NCBI RefSeq assembly: GCF_016862955.1
Contig: NZ_BONY01000095.1
Coordinates: forward strand, 1 to 33,892
Direction: 5' to 3'
Source of the DNA: Rhizocola hellebori
GTDB lineage: Bacteria; Actinomycetota; Actinomycetes; Mycobacteriales; Micromonosporaceae
DNA length: 33,892 nucleotides
Below the pieces are notes generated by a model. The model was not told the DNA's origin. It was given only the letters and a program-made list of their open reading frames with translations, and did no database searches. Below are positions 1 through 8,076 of this stretch, one piece after another (within the stretch, counting starts at the first letter, position 1; each line of letters opens with the position of its first letter). Position numbers and translations under genes: made by a program.

Positions 1-403
1 CCCCTGCCAGCGGTTCCCGCCGTCGAACCGGCCCGATGCGCGGCCCCGGGCGCCCGACTAATGCAGAAGTGCGGCCGGGGGTGGGCAGCGCGCGCTATAC
101 CTGCCCGCAGCCGCCATCGTTGCCGGCTGCCACGAGGAAGGCAGGCGAGGCAGGGTGAGGTGGGTGGGGTTGGGGAAGCACGGGCGTGGCGTTGCCGCCG
201 GGAGATACGGCGAGGGACCACGGCGGACCGGCGCAAAAGGAAACCGGTGGGCCGGCCGCAGGAAAGAGCCGCAGGAAAGAGCCGCAGGAAAGAGCCGCAG
301 GAAAGAGCCGCGGGAAAGAGCAGCGGGGAAGGCGCCTGGGCCAGCAGGGCCGCCAAGGGGCCGACCAGCCACAGCATCAGGAACCCGGGAAAGGCGGAAA
401 GCG
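1..403. other. Non-coding stretch downstream of mrp
   Basis: No convincing gene lies here. The open frames on both strands translate to arginine/proline/glycine-rich text with no recognisable domain, and several read straight through the 13-bp tandem repeat at 255-330. One minus-strand frame that could begin at ATG 377 opens with a hydrophobic stretch (MLWLVGPLAALLAQ), but it turns into arginine-rich low-complexity sequence and runs off the window edge, so I do not call it. The region follows the 3' end of mrp and may hold its terminator, but I saw no clear hairpin with a T-run. Confidence 0.55.
255..330. repeat. 13-bp tandem repeat, about six units
   Basis: The unit GCCGCAGGAAAGA occurs four times without a mismatch (255-267, 268-280, 281-293, 294-306). 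A fifth unit with one change follows (307-319, GCCGCGGGAAAGA), then a decayed sixth (320-330). Thirteen is not a multiple of three and no credible gene spans it, so this is a non-coding microsatellite-like array. Copy number could vary between strains. Confidence 0.9.
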
Positions 404-1528
404 TTAGCGGGCGGCGGGTTTGAGGCCTAGCGGTTTGCCGACCAGGGACTCGCGGCGGAGCGCGAGCTGGTCGGCGACGGCGGTTAGGGCTCGGGCTGCG
501 GGGGCGTCCCAGGCTGAGAGGACGACGGGGGTACCTGCATCGCCGGCTTCGCGCACGAGGGTGTCGAGCGGGATCTGGCCGAGCAGGGGGACCCGGGCGC
601 CGGTGAGGCGGGTGAGGGATTCGGCCACGGCTTGACCGCCGCCGGTGCCGAAAACCTCCATTTTGGTCCCGTCGGGAAGCAGGAGCCACGACATGTTCTC
701 GATGACGCCCACCAAGCGCTGATGGGTCTGCAGGGAGATGGAACCGGCGCGCTCGGCGACCTCGGCCGCGGCTTGCTGGGGTGTGGTCACGATGAGGATC
801 TCGGCGGTGGGCAGGAGCTGGGCCAGCGAGATCGCGACATCGCCGGTGCCCGGCGGGAGGTCGAGCAGGAGGACATCGAGGTCGCCCCAGTAGACGTCGG
901 CCAGGAACTGTTGCAGCGCACGGTGAAGCATCGGCCCGCGCCAGACCACGGCCGCGTTTCCACTGGTGAACATGCCGACCGAGATGACTTTGATGCCATG
1001 CGACTGGGGCGGCATGATCATGTCTTCGACCTGGGTCGGGCGGCCCTGGACGCCGAGCATGCGGGGCACCGAGTGGCCGTAGATGTCGGCGTCGATGACG
1101 CCCACGGAAAGGCCGCGCGCGGCGAGCGCGGCGGCGAGGTTGACCGTGACGCTGGACTTGCCAACGCCGCCCTTGCCCGAGGCGACGGCGTAAACCCTTG
1201 TGCGGGAACCGGGCTGGGCGAAGGGAATCACCGGCTCGGCCGCGCCCGGGCCGCGCAGTTTCGCCTGCAGGCCCTGCCGTTGCTCGGTCGTCATCACCCC
1301 AAAGTCGATCTCGACGCTGGAGATGCCATCGACGGTCATCGCGGCGGCGGTGATGTCGGAGCGCAGCTTGTCCTTCAGCGGGCAGCCGACAACTGTGAGC
1401 AGAATTCGCACCTGTGCCACGCCTTGCACGACGACGGCGGATTCCACCATGCCAAGGTCGGTGATGGGCCGGCGGATCTCAGGATCGTTGACCTTTTCGA
1501 GCGCTGCTAACAGTGCGGTGGCGGGCAT
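404..1528 (-). CDS. mrp: Mrp/NBP35-family ATP-binding iron-sulfur carrier protein
   Basis: A 374-residue P-loop NTPase of the Mrp/ApbC/NBP35 family, expected to carry or transfer Fe-S clusters to apoproteins in the cytoplasm. Residues 1-90 form the DUF59 (MIP18-like) domain, with the conserved Cys50 in GCPL. The deviant Walker A GKGGVGKS lies at 118-125, and a DLPPGTGD segment follows, as is typical of the family. The usual C-terminal CxxC that bridges a cluster between subunits is missing: after ENMSW comes LLLPDGTKME with no cysteine. I chose ATG 1528 over an upstream start at 1588 because homology begins there and a TACCAT hexamer sits six bases before it. It lies 87 bases after the DUF1003 gene on the same strand and probably has its own promoter. 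The family call is firm; the exact client is unknown. Confidence 0.93.
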   Translation of the reverse strand: MPATALLAALEKVNDPEIRRPITDLGMVESAVVVQGVAQVRILLTVVGCPLKDKLRSDITAAAMTVDGISSVEIDFGVMTTEQRQGLQAKLRGPGAAEPVIPFAQPGSRTRVYAVASGKGGVGKSSVTVNLAAALAARGLSVGVIDADIYGHSVPRMLGVQGRPTQVEDMIMPPQSHGIKVISVGMFTSGNAAVVWRGPMLHRALQQFLADVYWGDLDVLLLDLPPGTGDVAISLAQLLPTAEILIVTTPQQAAAEVAERAGSISLQTHQRLVGVIENMSWLLLPDGTKMEVFGTGGGQAVAESLTRLTGARVPLLGQIPLDTLVREAGDAGTPVVLSAWDAPAARALTAVADQLALRRESLVGKPLGLKPAAR

Positions 1529-1534
1529 GCGGCC

Positions 1535-1540
1535 ATGGTA
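1535..1540 (-). promoter_or_regulatory. Probable -10 element of mrp (leaderless start)
   Basis: On the minus strand TACCAT ends six bases before ATG 1528. No Shine-Dalgarno sequence is present, so transcription probably starts at or next to the start codon. Confidence 0.5.
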
Positions 1541-1615
1541 CCCCGAACGGTGATCATGAATCTTCTCTCGCTTAACGGGGTGAGGCATGGCACCATCTAG
1601 GTATCACGCCGCGCT

Positions 1616-2119
1616 TCATGCCCCTTGCGAAGCGCGGCTGATCCTTTGCCGCCGATCGGCCGCATCGTCCAGCTCCTCGACGATTTTGGCCAGCTCAGAG
1701 CGCACGAACTCGCGGGTCGCCACCTCGCCCAGCGCCATCCGCAGCCCAGCGATCTCGCGGGCGAGAAATTCGGTGTCGGCTTTCTGTGCCGTGGCGCGGC
1801 GACGATCCTCGTCGATGGAGACGCGCTCGCGGTCGGCCTGCCGGTTCTGCGCGAGCAGGATCAGCGGCGCCGCATAGGAGGCCTGGGTGCTGAAGAAAAG
1901 GTTCAGCAGGATGAACGGGTAAGGGTCCCAGCGCAACCCGAACACACCGACGAGGTTGAGGATGAGCCAGACGGTGACGAATATCGTCATCCAGGCCAGG
2001 AAGTTCGGGGTACCCATGAACCGGGCGAACTTTTCGGCGAACGAGCCGAAGGCTTCCGTGTCCAGGCGGGGCAGCCGGAAGCCGCGCGGGGCGCGCGGCT
2101 GGTCGAGGCGATCACTCAT
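1616..2119 (-). CDS. DUF1003 membrane protein
   Basis: A 167-residue protein of the DUF1003 family, function unknown. Two membrane segments lie near residues 38-60 (NFLAWMTIFVTVWLILNL region) and 67-92 (YPFILLNLFF onward), joined by a short loop with the family's WDPYPF motif. A charged, probably coiled-coil tail of about 75 residues (RQADRERV to the end) follows. The ATG at 2119 overlaps the 3' end of the MgtE-like gene by eight bases, which suggests translational coupling. A much longer reading from 2356 is only the frame continuing under that gene. DUF1003 next to soluble MgtE/CBS proteins is a pairing I recall from other actinobacteria, so a shared role in magnesium or divalent-ion homeostasis is a reasonable inference. 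Confidence 0.9.
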   Translation of the reverse strand: MSDRLDQPRAPRGFRLPRLDTEAFGSFAEKFARFMGTPNFLAWMTIFVTVWLILNLVGVFGLRWDPYPFILLNLFFSTQASYAAPLILLAQNRQADRERVSIDEDRRRATAQKADTEFLAREIAGLRMALGEVATREFVRSELAKIVEELDDAADRRQRISRASQGA

Positions 2120-3347
2120 GCTGCTCACGCCAGTCGCGGGGCAGGAGGTGGTCGAGCAGATCGTCCACGGTGACCGCGCCCACGAGACGATCGCTCTCGT
2201 CGACAACCGGCATGGCGACCAGGTTGTAGGTGGCCATGCGCCGGGTGATTTCGGCAAGCGGCCGCTGCGGGTCGAGCGGGTCGATGTCGTTGTCCAGCAC
2301 ACCACCGAGCAGGTCCCCGGGCGGCTCGCGAAGCAGCCGCTGGAAGTGCACGGCACCGAGATAGCGCCCGGTCGGCGTGTCGACGGGGGAGCGGGTGACG
2401 AACACCTGCGCCGCGACGGCCGGGGACAGGTGCGGTTCCCGGATCCGCGCGAGGGCGTCGGCGACCGTGGCGTCGGGGGTGAGGATCACTGGCTCGCTCG
2501 TCATCACCGCGCCGGCCGTGTTCGGCAGGTATTTCATCAAGGCCCGGACGGGTGCCGACTCCTCCGGCGCCATCAGGTCGAGCAGCAGCGCGCGTTCGTG
2601 CGGGGGCAACTCGGCGAGGAGGTCGGCCGCATCATCGGCGTCCATTTCCTCGAGTACGTCGGCCGCCCGCTCATGGTCAAGGCGGGCAAGGATTTCGACC
2701 TGCTGGCGTTCGGGTAGCTCCTCCAGCATGTCGGCGAGGCGTTCGTCGTCCAGCGCCGCGGCCACGGCATGTTTGCGCTCGGGCGGCAGCTCCTGTACGG
2801 CATGGGCCAGGTCGGCCGGGCGCATCTTCTCCAGCACGTTCAGCAGCGATTCGGTGCCCTGGATGGTGGTGGGCTCAACGAGACCGGTCAGCTCCTCCCA
2901 GTCGAATTGGCGAAGCTGTCCCCGCCGGCCCAGCCGCCCACCCAGCTCCTGGACGGCCACCCGGCCCAGCGCCCACTGGTCGGGCCGGTCGGACTCCATC
3001 GCCACATCGACCACGGTCACCGTCGCCCCGGTTGGGGTGGTCACTCGCAGGTCGAGAAGCTGGGCGAGGACCAGCAGCTCCGCCGGGCCCTGCTGGAAGC
3101 GGCGCAGGTTGACCACGCCCGAGTTGAGCACGATGCTGGCCGGGTCGACCGAGATCACCCGTCCGATGGGCAGGAAGATCTGCCGGCGCATCGGCATTTC
3201 CGCGATGAACCCGACGACCTGTGGGCGGCGCCCGCCCGAGCGAAGCCGTGCCACGACATCGCGAATCCGGCCCACCTGCTCGCCGTTGGGGTCATAGACG
3301 GCCAGCCCAGCGAGCCGGGCTATGAAGACCCTGGTGACCGTGGGCAC
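2112..3347 (-). CDS. MgtE N-domain/CBS-domain protein without channel domain
   Basis: A 411-residue soluble protein. Residues 1-150 carry two PRC-barrel-like segments (YDPNGEQVGRIRDVV; IFLPIGRVISVDP). Residues of roughly 165-275 match the helical MgtE N-domain, with repeated ELPPE/ELPERQ/ELPPHER motifs and DADDAADLL. Residues 280-410 hold a CBS pair (MTSEPVILTPDATVADAL; NLVAMPVVDESDRLVGAVTVDDLLD). No transmembrane helix is present, so the MgtE pore is absent and it cannot be a Mg2+ channel on its own. In true MgtE these two domains sense Mg2+ and gate the pore. Here they may act as a free Mg2+ or nucleotide sensor, perhaps with the membrane-bound DUF1003 partner that overlaps its 3' end. The start is GTG 3347, six bases after a TAGCAT hexamer. 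Confidence 0.9.
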   Translation of the reverse strand: MPTVTRVFIARLAGLAVYDPNGEQVGRIRDVVARLRSGGRRPQVVGFIAEMPMRRQIFLPIGRVISVDPASIVLNSGVVNLRRFQQGPAELLVLAQLLDLRVTTPTGATVTVVDVAMESDRPDQWALGRVAVQELGGRLGRRGQLRQFDWEELTGLVEPTTIQGTESLLNVLEKMRPADLAHAVQELPPERKHAVAAALDDERLADMLEELPERQQVEILARLDHERAADVLEEMDADDAADLLAELPPHERALLLDLMAPEESAPVRALMKYLPNTAGAVMTSEPVILTPDATVADALARIREPHLSPAVAAQVFVTRSPVDTPTGRYLGAVHFQRLLREPPGDLLGGVLDNDIDPLDPQRPLAEITRRMATYNLVAMPVVDESDRLVGAVTVDDLLDHLLPRDWREQHE

Positions 3348-3353
3348 ATATGA

Positions 3354-3359
3354 ATGCTA
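3354..3359 (-). promoter_or_regulatory. Probable -10 element of the MgtE-like gene
   Basis: TAGCAT on the minus strand ends six bases before GTG 3347. Its TAG is also the stop codon of the upstream PNPOx-like gene. Confidence 0.42.
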
Positions 3360-3842
3360 TGTGCGGTTGCTTCTCACTCGATGCAGTTTGAACGGTTTGC
3401 GGGTCGCGTTGGCTGCCGTGCTGGGCCGCGGCTCGGCCGCGCCCGACTCGGCGCTGGGGGCCGACGGCTCGCCGGCCGGGTTGATCGAATAGACCGCGCA
3501 CTCTCGCCCCCACCGGGCGATCAGGTCCTCGGAGGTGCCGGAGGCGTTGAGCCGCTTCGACGCGAGCTGCGGCGTGATGACTTCCCACAGCTCGTTCTCG
3601 GGCCGCACCCGCTCGACGATCGCTGGATAGTGCACGATGGCACCGCCGTGGTCTCCGCGCAGGCTCACCTTCACCGTGGTGGCGTTCTCCAGGCCGGGCA
3701 GGTCTTGCTCACCGGGGCCAGTGACCACGACCAGGCCTGTCTCCAGGGGCAGGCACCACACGGCGTAGTCGAGGCCGCCGTCCACGGCGATCCAGGCGAT
3801 CGCGGCCTTCTTCGAGGCCTCCTCGATGAGCGGATCCGTCAT
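3357..3842 (-). CDS. PNPOx-like conserved actinobacterial protein
   Basis: A 161-residue protein resembling the flavin-binding split-barrel (pyridoxamine 5'-phosphate oxidase-like) proteins of actinomycetes. Typical elements are the start MTDPLIEEA, the YAVWCLPLE strand, VVTGPGEQDLPGL, and GGAIVHYPAIVERVRPE. A Ser/Ala/Pro-rich tail then ends in a basic patch (RKPFKLHRVRSNR), so the core occupies roughly residues 1-125. Whether it binds FMN, F420 or heme cannot be read from the sequence. I chose ATG 3842 because homology starts there and a TACCAT hexamer precedes it by six bases. It lies just upstream of the MgtE-like gene on the same strand and divergent from the EamA transporter, with only 43 bases between. 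The assignment is by resemblance to remembered homologues. Confidence 0.7.
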   Translation of the reverse strand: MTDPLIEEASKKAAIAWIAVDGGLDYAVWCLPLETGLVVVTGPGEQDLPGLENATTVKVSLRGDHGGAIVHYPAIVERVRPENELWEVITPQLASKRLNASGTSEDLIARWGRECAVYSINPAGEPSAPSAESGAAEPRPSTAANATRKPFKLHRVRSNRT

Positions 3843-3848
3843 GCGCTG

Positions 3849-3854
3849 ATGGTA
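3849..3854 (-). promoter_or_regulatory. Probable -10 element of the PNPOx-like gene
   Basis: TACCAT on the minus strand ends six bases before ATG 3842, in the short gap shared with the divergent EamA gene. No Shine-Dalgarno sequence is visible. Confidence 0.48.
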
Positions 3855-3885
3855 CGGGTTGTAGCGATCGTTAGTGTTCCTGCGC

Positions 3886-4785
3886 ATGCGTGCCAGATGG
3901 GATCCACTCACGATCGCTGCTCTCGCCCTAGGCGTGGCAGCGGTTTCCTCGTCGGCAGCAATGATTGTCTATGCCGCCGCGCCCGCGCTGGCGATCGCGT
4001 TCTGGCGCAATGCTCTCGCGACCGGGGTGCTGGCCCCGGTCACGGTCGCCACCAGGCGCAAGGAGCTGCTCGGGATCGACAAGCGTGACAGTGTCCTGGC
4101 CGGAATAGCGCTGGCGGCCCATTTCGGCATGTGGATCCCAAGCGTGAAGCTGACCAGCATCGCCACCGCCACCGCGCTGGTCTGCACCCAGCCCATCTGG
4201 GCCGGGCTGTTCTCGGCGTGGCGGGGACGGCCGCTGGGCCGGCAAGCGTGGCTCGGGATGGGCGTGGCGTTGGCGGGTGTCGTAATAGCGACAGGCGCCG
4301 ACGCCGACCTCGGCGGGCGAGCTCTTCTCGGCGACGCGCTGGCCCTCGGCGGCGCGGTGATGGCGGCCGTCTACACCACACTCGGCGGGCGTGTGCGCCA
4401 GCAGGTGAGCACAACCACCTATACGACTGTGTGTTACGGGGTGGCCGCGGCTGCCCTGCTGGTCGTTTGCGTGGTGGCCGGGGTGCCGATGACCGGGTAC
4501 AACGCCGGGACCTGGCTGGCGATCGTGGGTATCACCGTCGGGCCGCAGCTGCTGGGCCATTCGATGTTCAACTACACCCTGCGCAAGGTCTCGGCCACCA
4601 CGGTCGCGGTCGTCACCCTGCTGGAGGTGCCGGGCGCGATTCTGCTCGGCTGGGTGTGGCTCGGCCAGAACCTCTCCGCGGCCTCGATCATCGGGGTGGC
4701 CGCGCTGCTGGCCGGGGTGGCGACGGTGATCCTCAGCCCTGGCGCACGCTCTGACCGCCATCAACTACCAGCATCTGACCTGTGA
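3886..4785 (+). CDS. EamA/DMT-family membrane transporter
   Basis: A 299-residue integral membrane protein with about ten helices arranged as two EamA repeats (roughly residues 8-140 and 150-290). Recognisable features are [15 protein letters not shown] in the first repeat and [23 protein letters not shown] in the second. The drug/metabolite transporter superfamily mostly exports small metabolites, and the substrate here is unknown. ATG 3886 is the likely start; GTG 3874 would add four residues. Neither has a good Shine-Dalgarno sequence, and a TAGTGT hexamer lies eight bases before the ATG. Its 3' end overlaps the convergent SDR gene by 53 bases. Confidence 0.88.
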   Translation: MRARWDPLTIAALALGVAAVSSSAAMIVYAAAPALAIAFWRNALATGVLAPVTVATRRKELLGIDKRDSVLAGIALAAHFGMWIPSVKLTSIATATALVCTQPIWAGLFSAWRGRPLGRQAWLGMGVALAGVVIATGADADLGGRALLGDALALGGAVMAAVYTTLGGRVRQQVSTTTYTTVCYGVAAAALLVVCVVAGVPMTGYNAGTWLAIVGITVGPQLLGHSMFNYTLRKVSATTVAVVTLLEVPGAILLGWVWLGQNLSAASIIGVAALLAGVATVILSPGARSDRHQLPASDL

Positions 4786-5506
4786 TGTAGCTGGCGCCCG
4801 GGGAGCACAGGAACGCGATGACCGCGGCCACCTCGTCGGGCGTGCCGGGACGGCCCATCGGTGTCTCGTACCCCTGCTTGATCTCGGTCAGGGTGGAGGC
4901 GGAGGTGTGGATGGTGCCCGGAGCGACCGCGTTCACGGTCACGCCGTCGGCCACCAGCTCCATGGCCATCGCCTTGGTCAGGCCCAGCACCCCGGCCTTG
5001 GCTGCGGCATAGCCGGCCTCGGCGGGCAGGGCGTTGACCGGCCCGGCGGTGGCGGAGAGGTTGACGATGCGGCCCCAGCCGCGCTCGGCCATCCCGCTCA
5101 GAAAGGCGCGGCTGGAAAGGAAAGCGGTGGTGAGGTTGCGGTCTATCTCGGCTCGCCAGTCGTCGATCGGCAGCTGTGCCACCGGACGGATGACCTCGAC
5201 GCTGGCCCGGCTGGTGAGCCCGGCGTTGTTGACGAGGATGTCGACCTCGCCCAGCTGCTCGGTCACCGCGTCGGCCAGCGCGCCGACCTCGGCTTCCAGC
5301 GTCAGGTCGGCCACGAAGCCGAGCACTCCCAGCTCGCCCGCGCGTTCGTGGATGCGCCGCGTGGTCGACACGATGGCCACCTTTGCGCCGAGACCGGCGA
5401 GGTGATTGGCGGTCGCGTAGCCGATGCCGTGCGGGCTTCCCGCGCCGGTCACCACCGCGACTTTGCCATCCAACCGGAACAAATCTGAACTCGCGCCGAT
5501 ACCCAT
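4733..5506 (-). CDS. Short-chain dehydrogenase/reductase (SDR)
   Basis: A 257-residue classical SDR, a cytoplasmic NAD(P)H-dependent oxidoreductase of unknown substrate. The Rossmann glycine motif GAGSPHGIG lies at 21-29, followed by NNAG and the catalytic Ser in NLSATAG with Tyr and Lys in [14 protein letters not shown] and the C-terminal GQMLVVDGG are also typical. The start ATG 5506 is preceded by AGGA at a useful distance; the open frame extends to 5572 but homology does not. It is divergent from the DUF4190 gene and its 3' end runs 53 bases into the EamA gene on the other strand. Nothing nearby suggests a pathway. Confidence 0.92.
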   Translation of the reverse strand: MGIGASSDLFRLDGKVAVVTGAGSPHGIGYATANHLAGLGAKVAIVSTTRRIHERAGELGVLGFVADLTLEAEVGALADAVTEQLGEVDILVNNAGLTSRASVEVIRPVAQLPIDDWRAEIDRNLTTAFLSSRAFLSGMAERGWGRIVNLSATAGPVNALPAEAGYAAAKAGVLGLTKAMAMELVADGVTVNAVAPGTIHTSASTLTEIKQGYETPMGRPGTPDEVAAVIAFLCSPGASYITGQMLVVDGGQSVRQG

Positions 5507-5557
5507 AGGGTTGATCCTGCCGGTTTGTCCAACCTGACGCCAGTAGCAGGCAGCGCC

Positions 5558-5563
5558 TACTCT
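5558..5563 (+). promoter_or_regulatory. Probable -10 element of the DUF4190 gene
   Basis: TACTCT ends seven bases before ATG 5571 and there is no Shine-Dalgarno sequence, which fits a leaderless start. Confidence 0.48.
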
Positions 5564-5570
5564 TTGCCGC

Positions 5571-5933
5571 ATGAGTGATCAGACCCCGCCGCCCGCGATG
5601 CAGAACTGGACGCCACCCCCTGCGGCGTACGGCTACGGCTATCCGGTCGTGAAGCCCACCAACGGCATGGCGATCGGCGCGATGGTCACCTCGCTGGTGG
5701 CCCTGATGGGGGTCTGCTTCTACGGCGTGGGCGGCATCATCGCCGGGCCGGTCGGGGCGATCCTGGGCCATGTCGCGCGGCGTCAGGTCCGGGAAAGGAA
5801 TCAGCAGGGCGAGGGCATGGCGATGGCCGGCATCATCGTCGGCTGGATAGCTACCGCCCTGGGGGCGCTCGTGGTCATCGGTCTAGTGATCTTTTTCATC
5901 TGGGTAGGCAACCAGCCCGACCCCAACTTCTGA
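5571..5933 (+). CDS. DUF4190 small membrane protein
   Basis: A 120-residue protein of the DUF4190 family, function unknown. A Pro/Tyr-rich cytoplasmic head (residues 1-30, with PPPA and YGYGYP) is followed by two membrane segments at about 32-66 and 82-112. The loop between them is basic ([16 protein letters not shown]), and this glycine-rich hairpin layout is typical of the family. It is divergent from the SDR gene and 20 bases upstream of the methyltransferase gene, so the two plus-strand genes may be co-transcribed. Confidence 0.88.
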   Translation: MSDQTPPPAMQNWTPPPAAYGYGYPVVKPTNGMAIGAMVTSLVALMGVCFYGVGGIIAGPVGAILGHVARRQVRERNQQGEGMAMAGIIVGWIATALGALVVIGLVIFFIWVGNQPDPNF

Positions 5934-5953
5934 GCGCGCGCCAGAATTAGTTC

Positions 5954-7051
5954 ATGGGTTCGTTGGAACAGGCGCTGGACGAGGTTCGTGAGCTGCTGCT
6001 ATCCCCGGGGCTGATCCGGGCGGTGGCCAGCGGGCAGCGCCGGGACGGCACGCCCGCGGTGCGCACCGCGACGCTGCGGCCGATCGAGGTCAAGGCGGGG
6101 CAGCGGTGGCAGCTGGTCACCGACGATGGTCAGCGCCCGACCACCGTGAACCTTCGTCCGGGCGATCGGGCTGAGATCGACAAGTTGCTGGCCGAGCCGT
6201 TCGGCAGCTGGGTGGTGGAGACCTCGCACGGGACGGTGCGGCTGCAGACCACCAAGAAGGGCGCGGTCATGCACCGATCCGGCCAGGTCGCCGCGGCGCA
6301 GCCGACCACCCACGATCGGGCCAAGGAGCACCTGCTCGATCCGGGCGACCCGCTCTTCGACGTGATCGGGGGCAACGCGGCCAAACGGCGGCAGGTCGAT
6401 GCCTTCCTGCGTCAGCTTCCCGCCGACCTCCCGCCGACGCTGCACGTGGTCGACCTCGGCTGCGGCAACGCTTATCTGACCTTCGCCGCCTACCGGTACC
6501 TGTCGAGCAAGGGCATCGACGTGCGTCTTACCGGTATCGACCTGCGCGAGGATCAGCGCGCGCGTAATACCGAAGTGGCGCAACGGCTTGGCTGGGCAGA
6601 CCGGGTGCGTTTCGTGGCTGCCAGCATCGCCGACGCGGAGGTGGACCGGCCCGACATGGTGCTGGCGCTGCACGCCTGTGACACGGCGACCGATGACGCG
6701 CTGGCCCGCGCGGTGCAGTGGCAGGCGCGCTGGATTCTCGCCGCGCCTTGCTGCCACAAGGATGTGTCTCGCCAGCTTCGGCGTCACCAGGCCAGCCTGC
6801 TCACCGAGCACGGCATCCTGCGTGAGCGCTTCGCGGATGTGCTCACCGATGCCGTCCGGGGGGCACTGCTGCGCGAGGAGGGCTATGCGGTGGAGGTGGT
6901 GGAGTTCATCGATTCCGCGCACACGCCTCGCAACGCGCTGATCCGTGCTGTCCAAACCGGACAGAGCAGCCCCGACCCGGAGTTGTCCCGCCTGTTGCAG
7001 GAGTGGCAGGTCAAACCCGCGCTGGCGACGCTGCTCGAAGCACAGCGGTGA
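5954..7051 (+). CDS. SAM-dependent methyltransferase (Methyltransf_32/METTL25-like)
   Basis: A 365-residue protein. The N-terminal 130 residues are a variable domain (GQRRDGTPAVRTATLRPI, KAGQRWQLV). The SAM-binding motif I VVDLGCGNAYLTF lies at about residues 165-178, followed by the acidic LTGIDLRED that normally binds the ribose. LALHACDTATDDAL and ILAAPCCHKDV, seen next, are hallmarks of the METTL25/Methyltransf_32 group. The substrate is unknown; relatives include rRNA and protein methyltransferases. CAGAAT lies six bases before ATG 5954 and could be a weak -10 element. The last 41 bases overlap the convergent gene at 7011-8057. Confidence 0.87.
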   Translation: MGSLEQALDEVRELLLSPGLIRAVASGQRRDGTPAVRTATLRPIEVKAGQRWQLVTDDGQRPTTVNLRPGDRAEIDKLLAEPFGSWVVETSHGTVRLQTTKKGAVMHRSGQVAAAQPTTHDRAKEHLLDPGDPLFDVIGGNAAKRRQVDAFLRQLPADLPPTLHVVDLGCGNAYLTFAAYRYLSSKGIDVRLTGIDLREDQRARNTEVAQRLGWADRVRFVAASIADAEVDRPDMVLALHACDTATDDALARAVQWQARWILAAPCCHKDVSRQLRRHQASLLTEHGILRERFADVLTDAVRGALLREEGYAVEVVEFIDSAHTPRNALIRAVQTGQSSPDPELSRLLQEWQVKPALATLLEAQR

Positions 7052-8057
7052 TGCTTTCCGAGGTGTCGGCAAGCAGCGTTGCCGCTTTCATCGGCTGTCC
7101 GGCCAGCGTGCTGACGAAGGTGGCGAAGCCCGGCAGCGGGTAGCCGTCGTCCTGCTCGATGGCGGGTTCTATGCGCGCCAACGATTCTCGCGTATGGTCC
7201 CACGCCTGCAGCACCTCGGCGGGGGAGGGGACGCCGAAGCCGTGCCCGACCGGTGCGCTGTGACGCAACCGCAGAATCGCGGAATCGTTGAGCGCCAAGG
7301 CAAGTTTGCTGCCGTGGGTGACCGATTCGGCCTGCGGCTGCGACAGTCGCGTGTAGACGGTGCAGGGCTGACGGCACGCGGCCGCGCACACCGCGAGCGC
7401 GCGGGACACGTTGGAGTGCTGCCGGTCGAGATAGCTGCGCCAGCCCGTGGCGTTCTCTCGGGCAACGGTCAGAACCCGTTTCGCCGCAGACTTTTCCGGC
7501 TTGGTGTGCGGGCAGTTCCGATCTTCGAACTCTCCCCACACCGAGCCCTCACCCGTCACCGCGGTGTGGAGGCGGGCCGGGTCGCCGGCGTGCCCGAGCA
7601 CGTTTTCCCATGCCAGCAACGGCGCGTATTCGCTGGCGATGTGGACTGTCGCGACCACCAGCATGGTCTCCCGGCGAGCGAAGCGCGCCTTGATGACTTC
7701 GAGCAGCAACTCGTAGGCCGGGCGCAGACTTCCGAGCGCGCCGCGGTGCTTCTCGCGGGGAGACTGCGGCATTCGGCATTCAAGGGCCCTTACCAGCAAT
7801 TTTTCTGGTACCGAGTCACCCTGGCCCCCTGCCGCGAAGCCGTGTTCCACGTTCGAGCCGGAAGCGGCATCGGTGCGCCCGAAGTCCTCCGCGTCCAAGT
7901 CGATGAGCCGCTGCCCGAAGGCGCAGAGCTGTTGCAGCTGGGCCACCTCGCGGGTGGTCAGCCTGTGCCCGCCCGCGCCGATGGCGACCAGGGCGGCGAC
8001 GTCGGCGAAGGAATACCTTTCGGCGAGCGCGACCAGAGTGTCCAGGGCCGTTTCCAC
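7011..8057 (-). CDS. Unrecognised protein downstream of heme oxygenase
   Basis: A 348-residue soluble protein I do not recognise. It has no signal peptide or membrane segment. A cysteine-containing stretch CAAACRQPC lies near residues 232-240. The start is GTG 8057, preceded by a GGGAG-type ribosome binding site. It begins only 19 bases after the heme oxygenase stop codon on the same strand, so it is very probably the second gene of the iron-box-controlled transcript. That context hints at a role in heme or iron metabolism, which is inference only. The 3' end overlaps the convergent methyltransferase gene. The codon pattern is consistent with a real gene. Confidence 0.75.
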   Translation of the reverse strand: METALDTLVALAERYSFADVAALVAIGAGGHRLTTREVAQLQQLCAFGQRLIDLDAEDFGRTDAASGSNVEHGFAAGGQGDSVPEKLLVRALECRMPQSPREKHRGALGSLRPAYELLLEVIKARFARRETMLVVATVHIASEYAPLLAWENVLGHAGDPARLHTAVTGEGSVWGEFEDRNCPHTKPEKSAAKRVLTVARENATGWRSYLDRQHSNVSRALAVCAAACRQPCTVYTRLSQPQAESVTHGSKLALALNDSAILRLRHSAPVGHGFGVPSPAEVLQAWDHTRESLARIEPAIEQDDGYPLPGFATFVSTLAGQPMKAATLLADTSESITAVLRAASPARV

Positions 8058-8076
8058 GAGCCCAAGTCTCCCACCC

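Noticed and set aside
1-377. Possible membrane protein on the minus strand starting at 377 (MLWLVGPLAALLAQ)
   Set aside because: Only about 20 residues look membrane-like, the frame then passes through the 13-bp repeat into Arg-rich nonsense, and it leaves the window without a stop.
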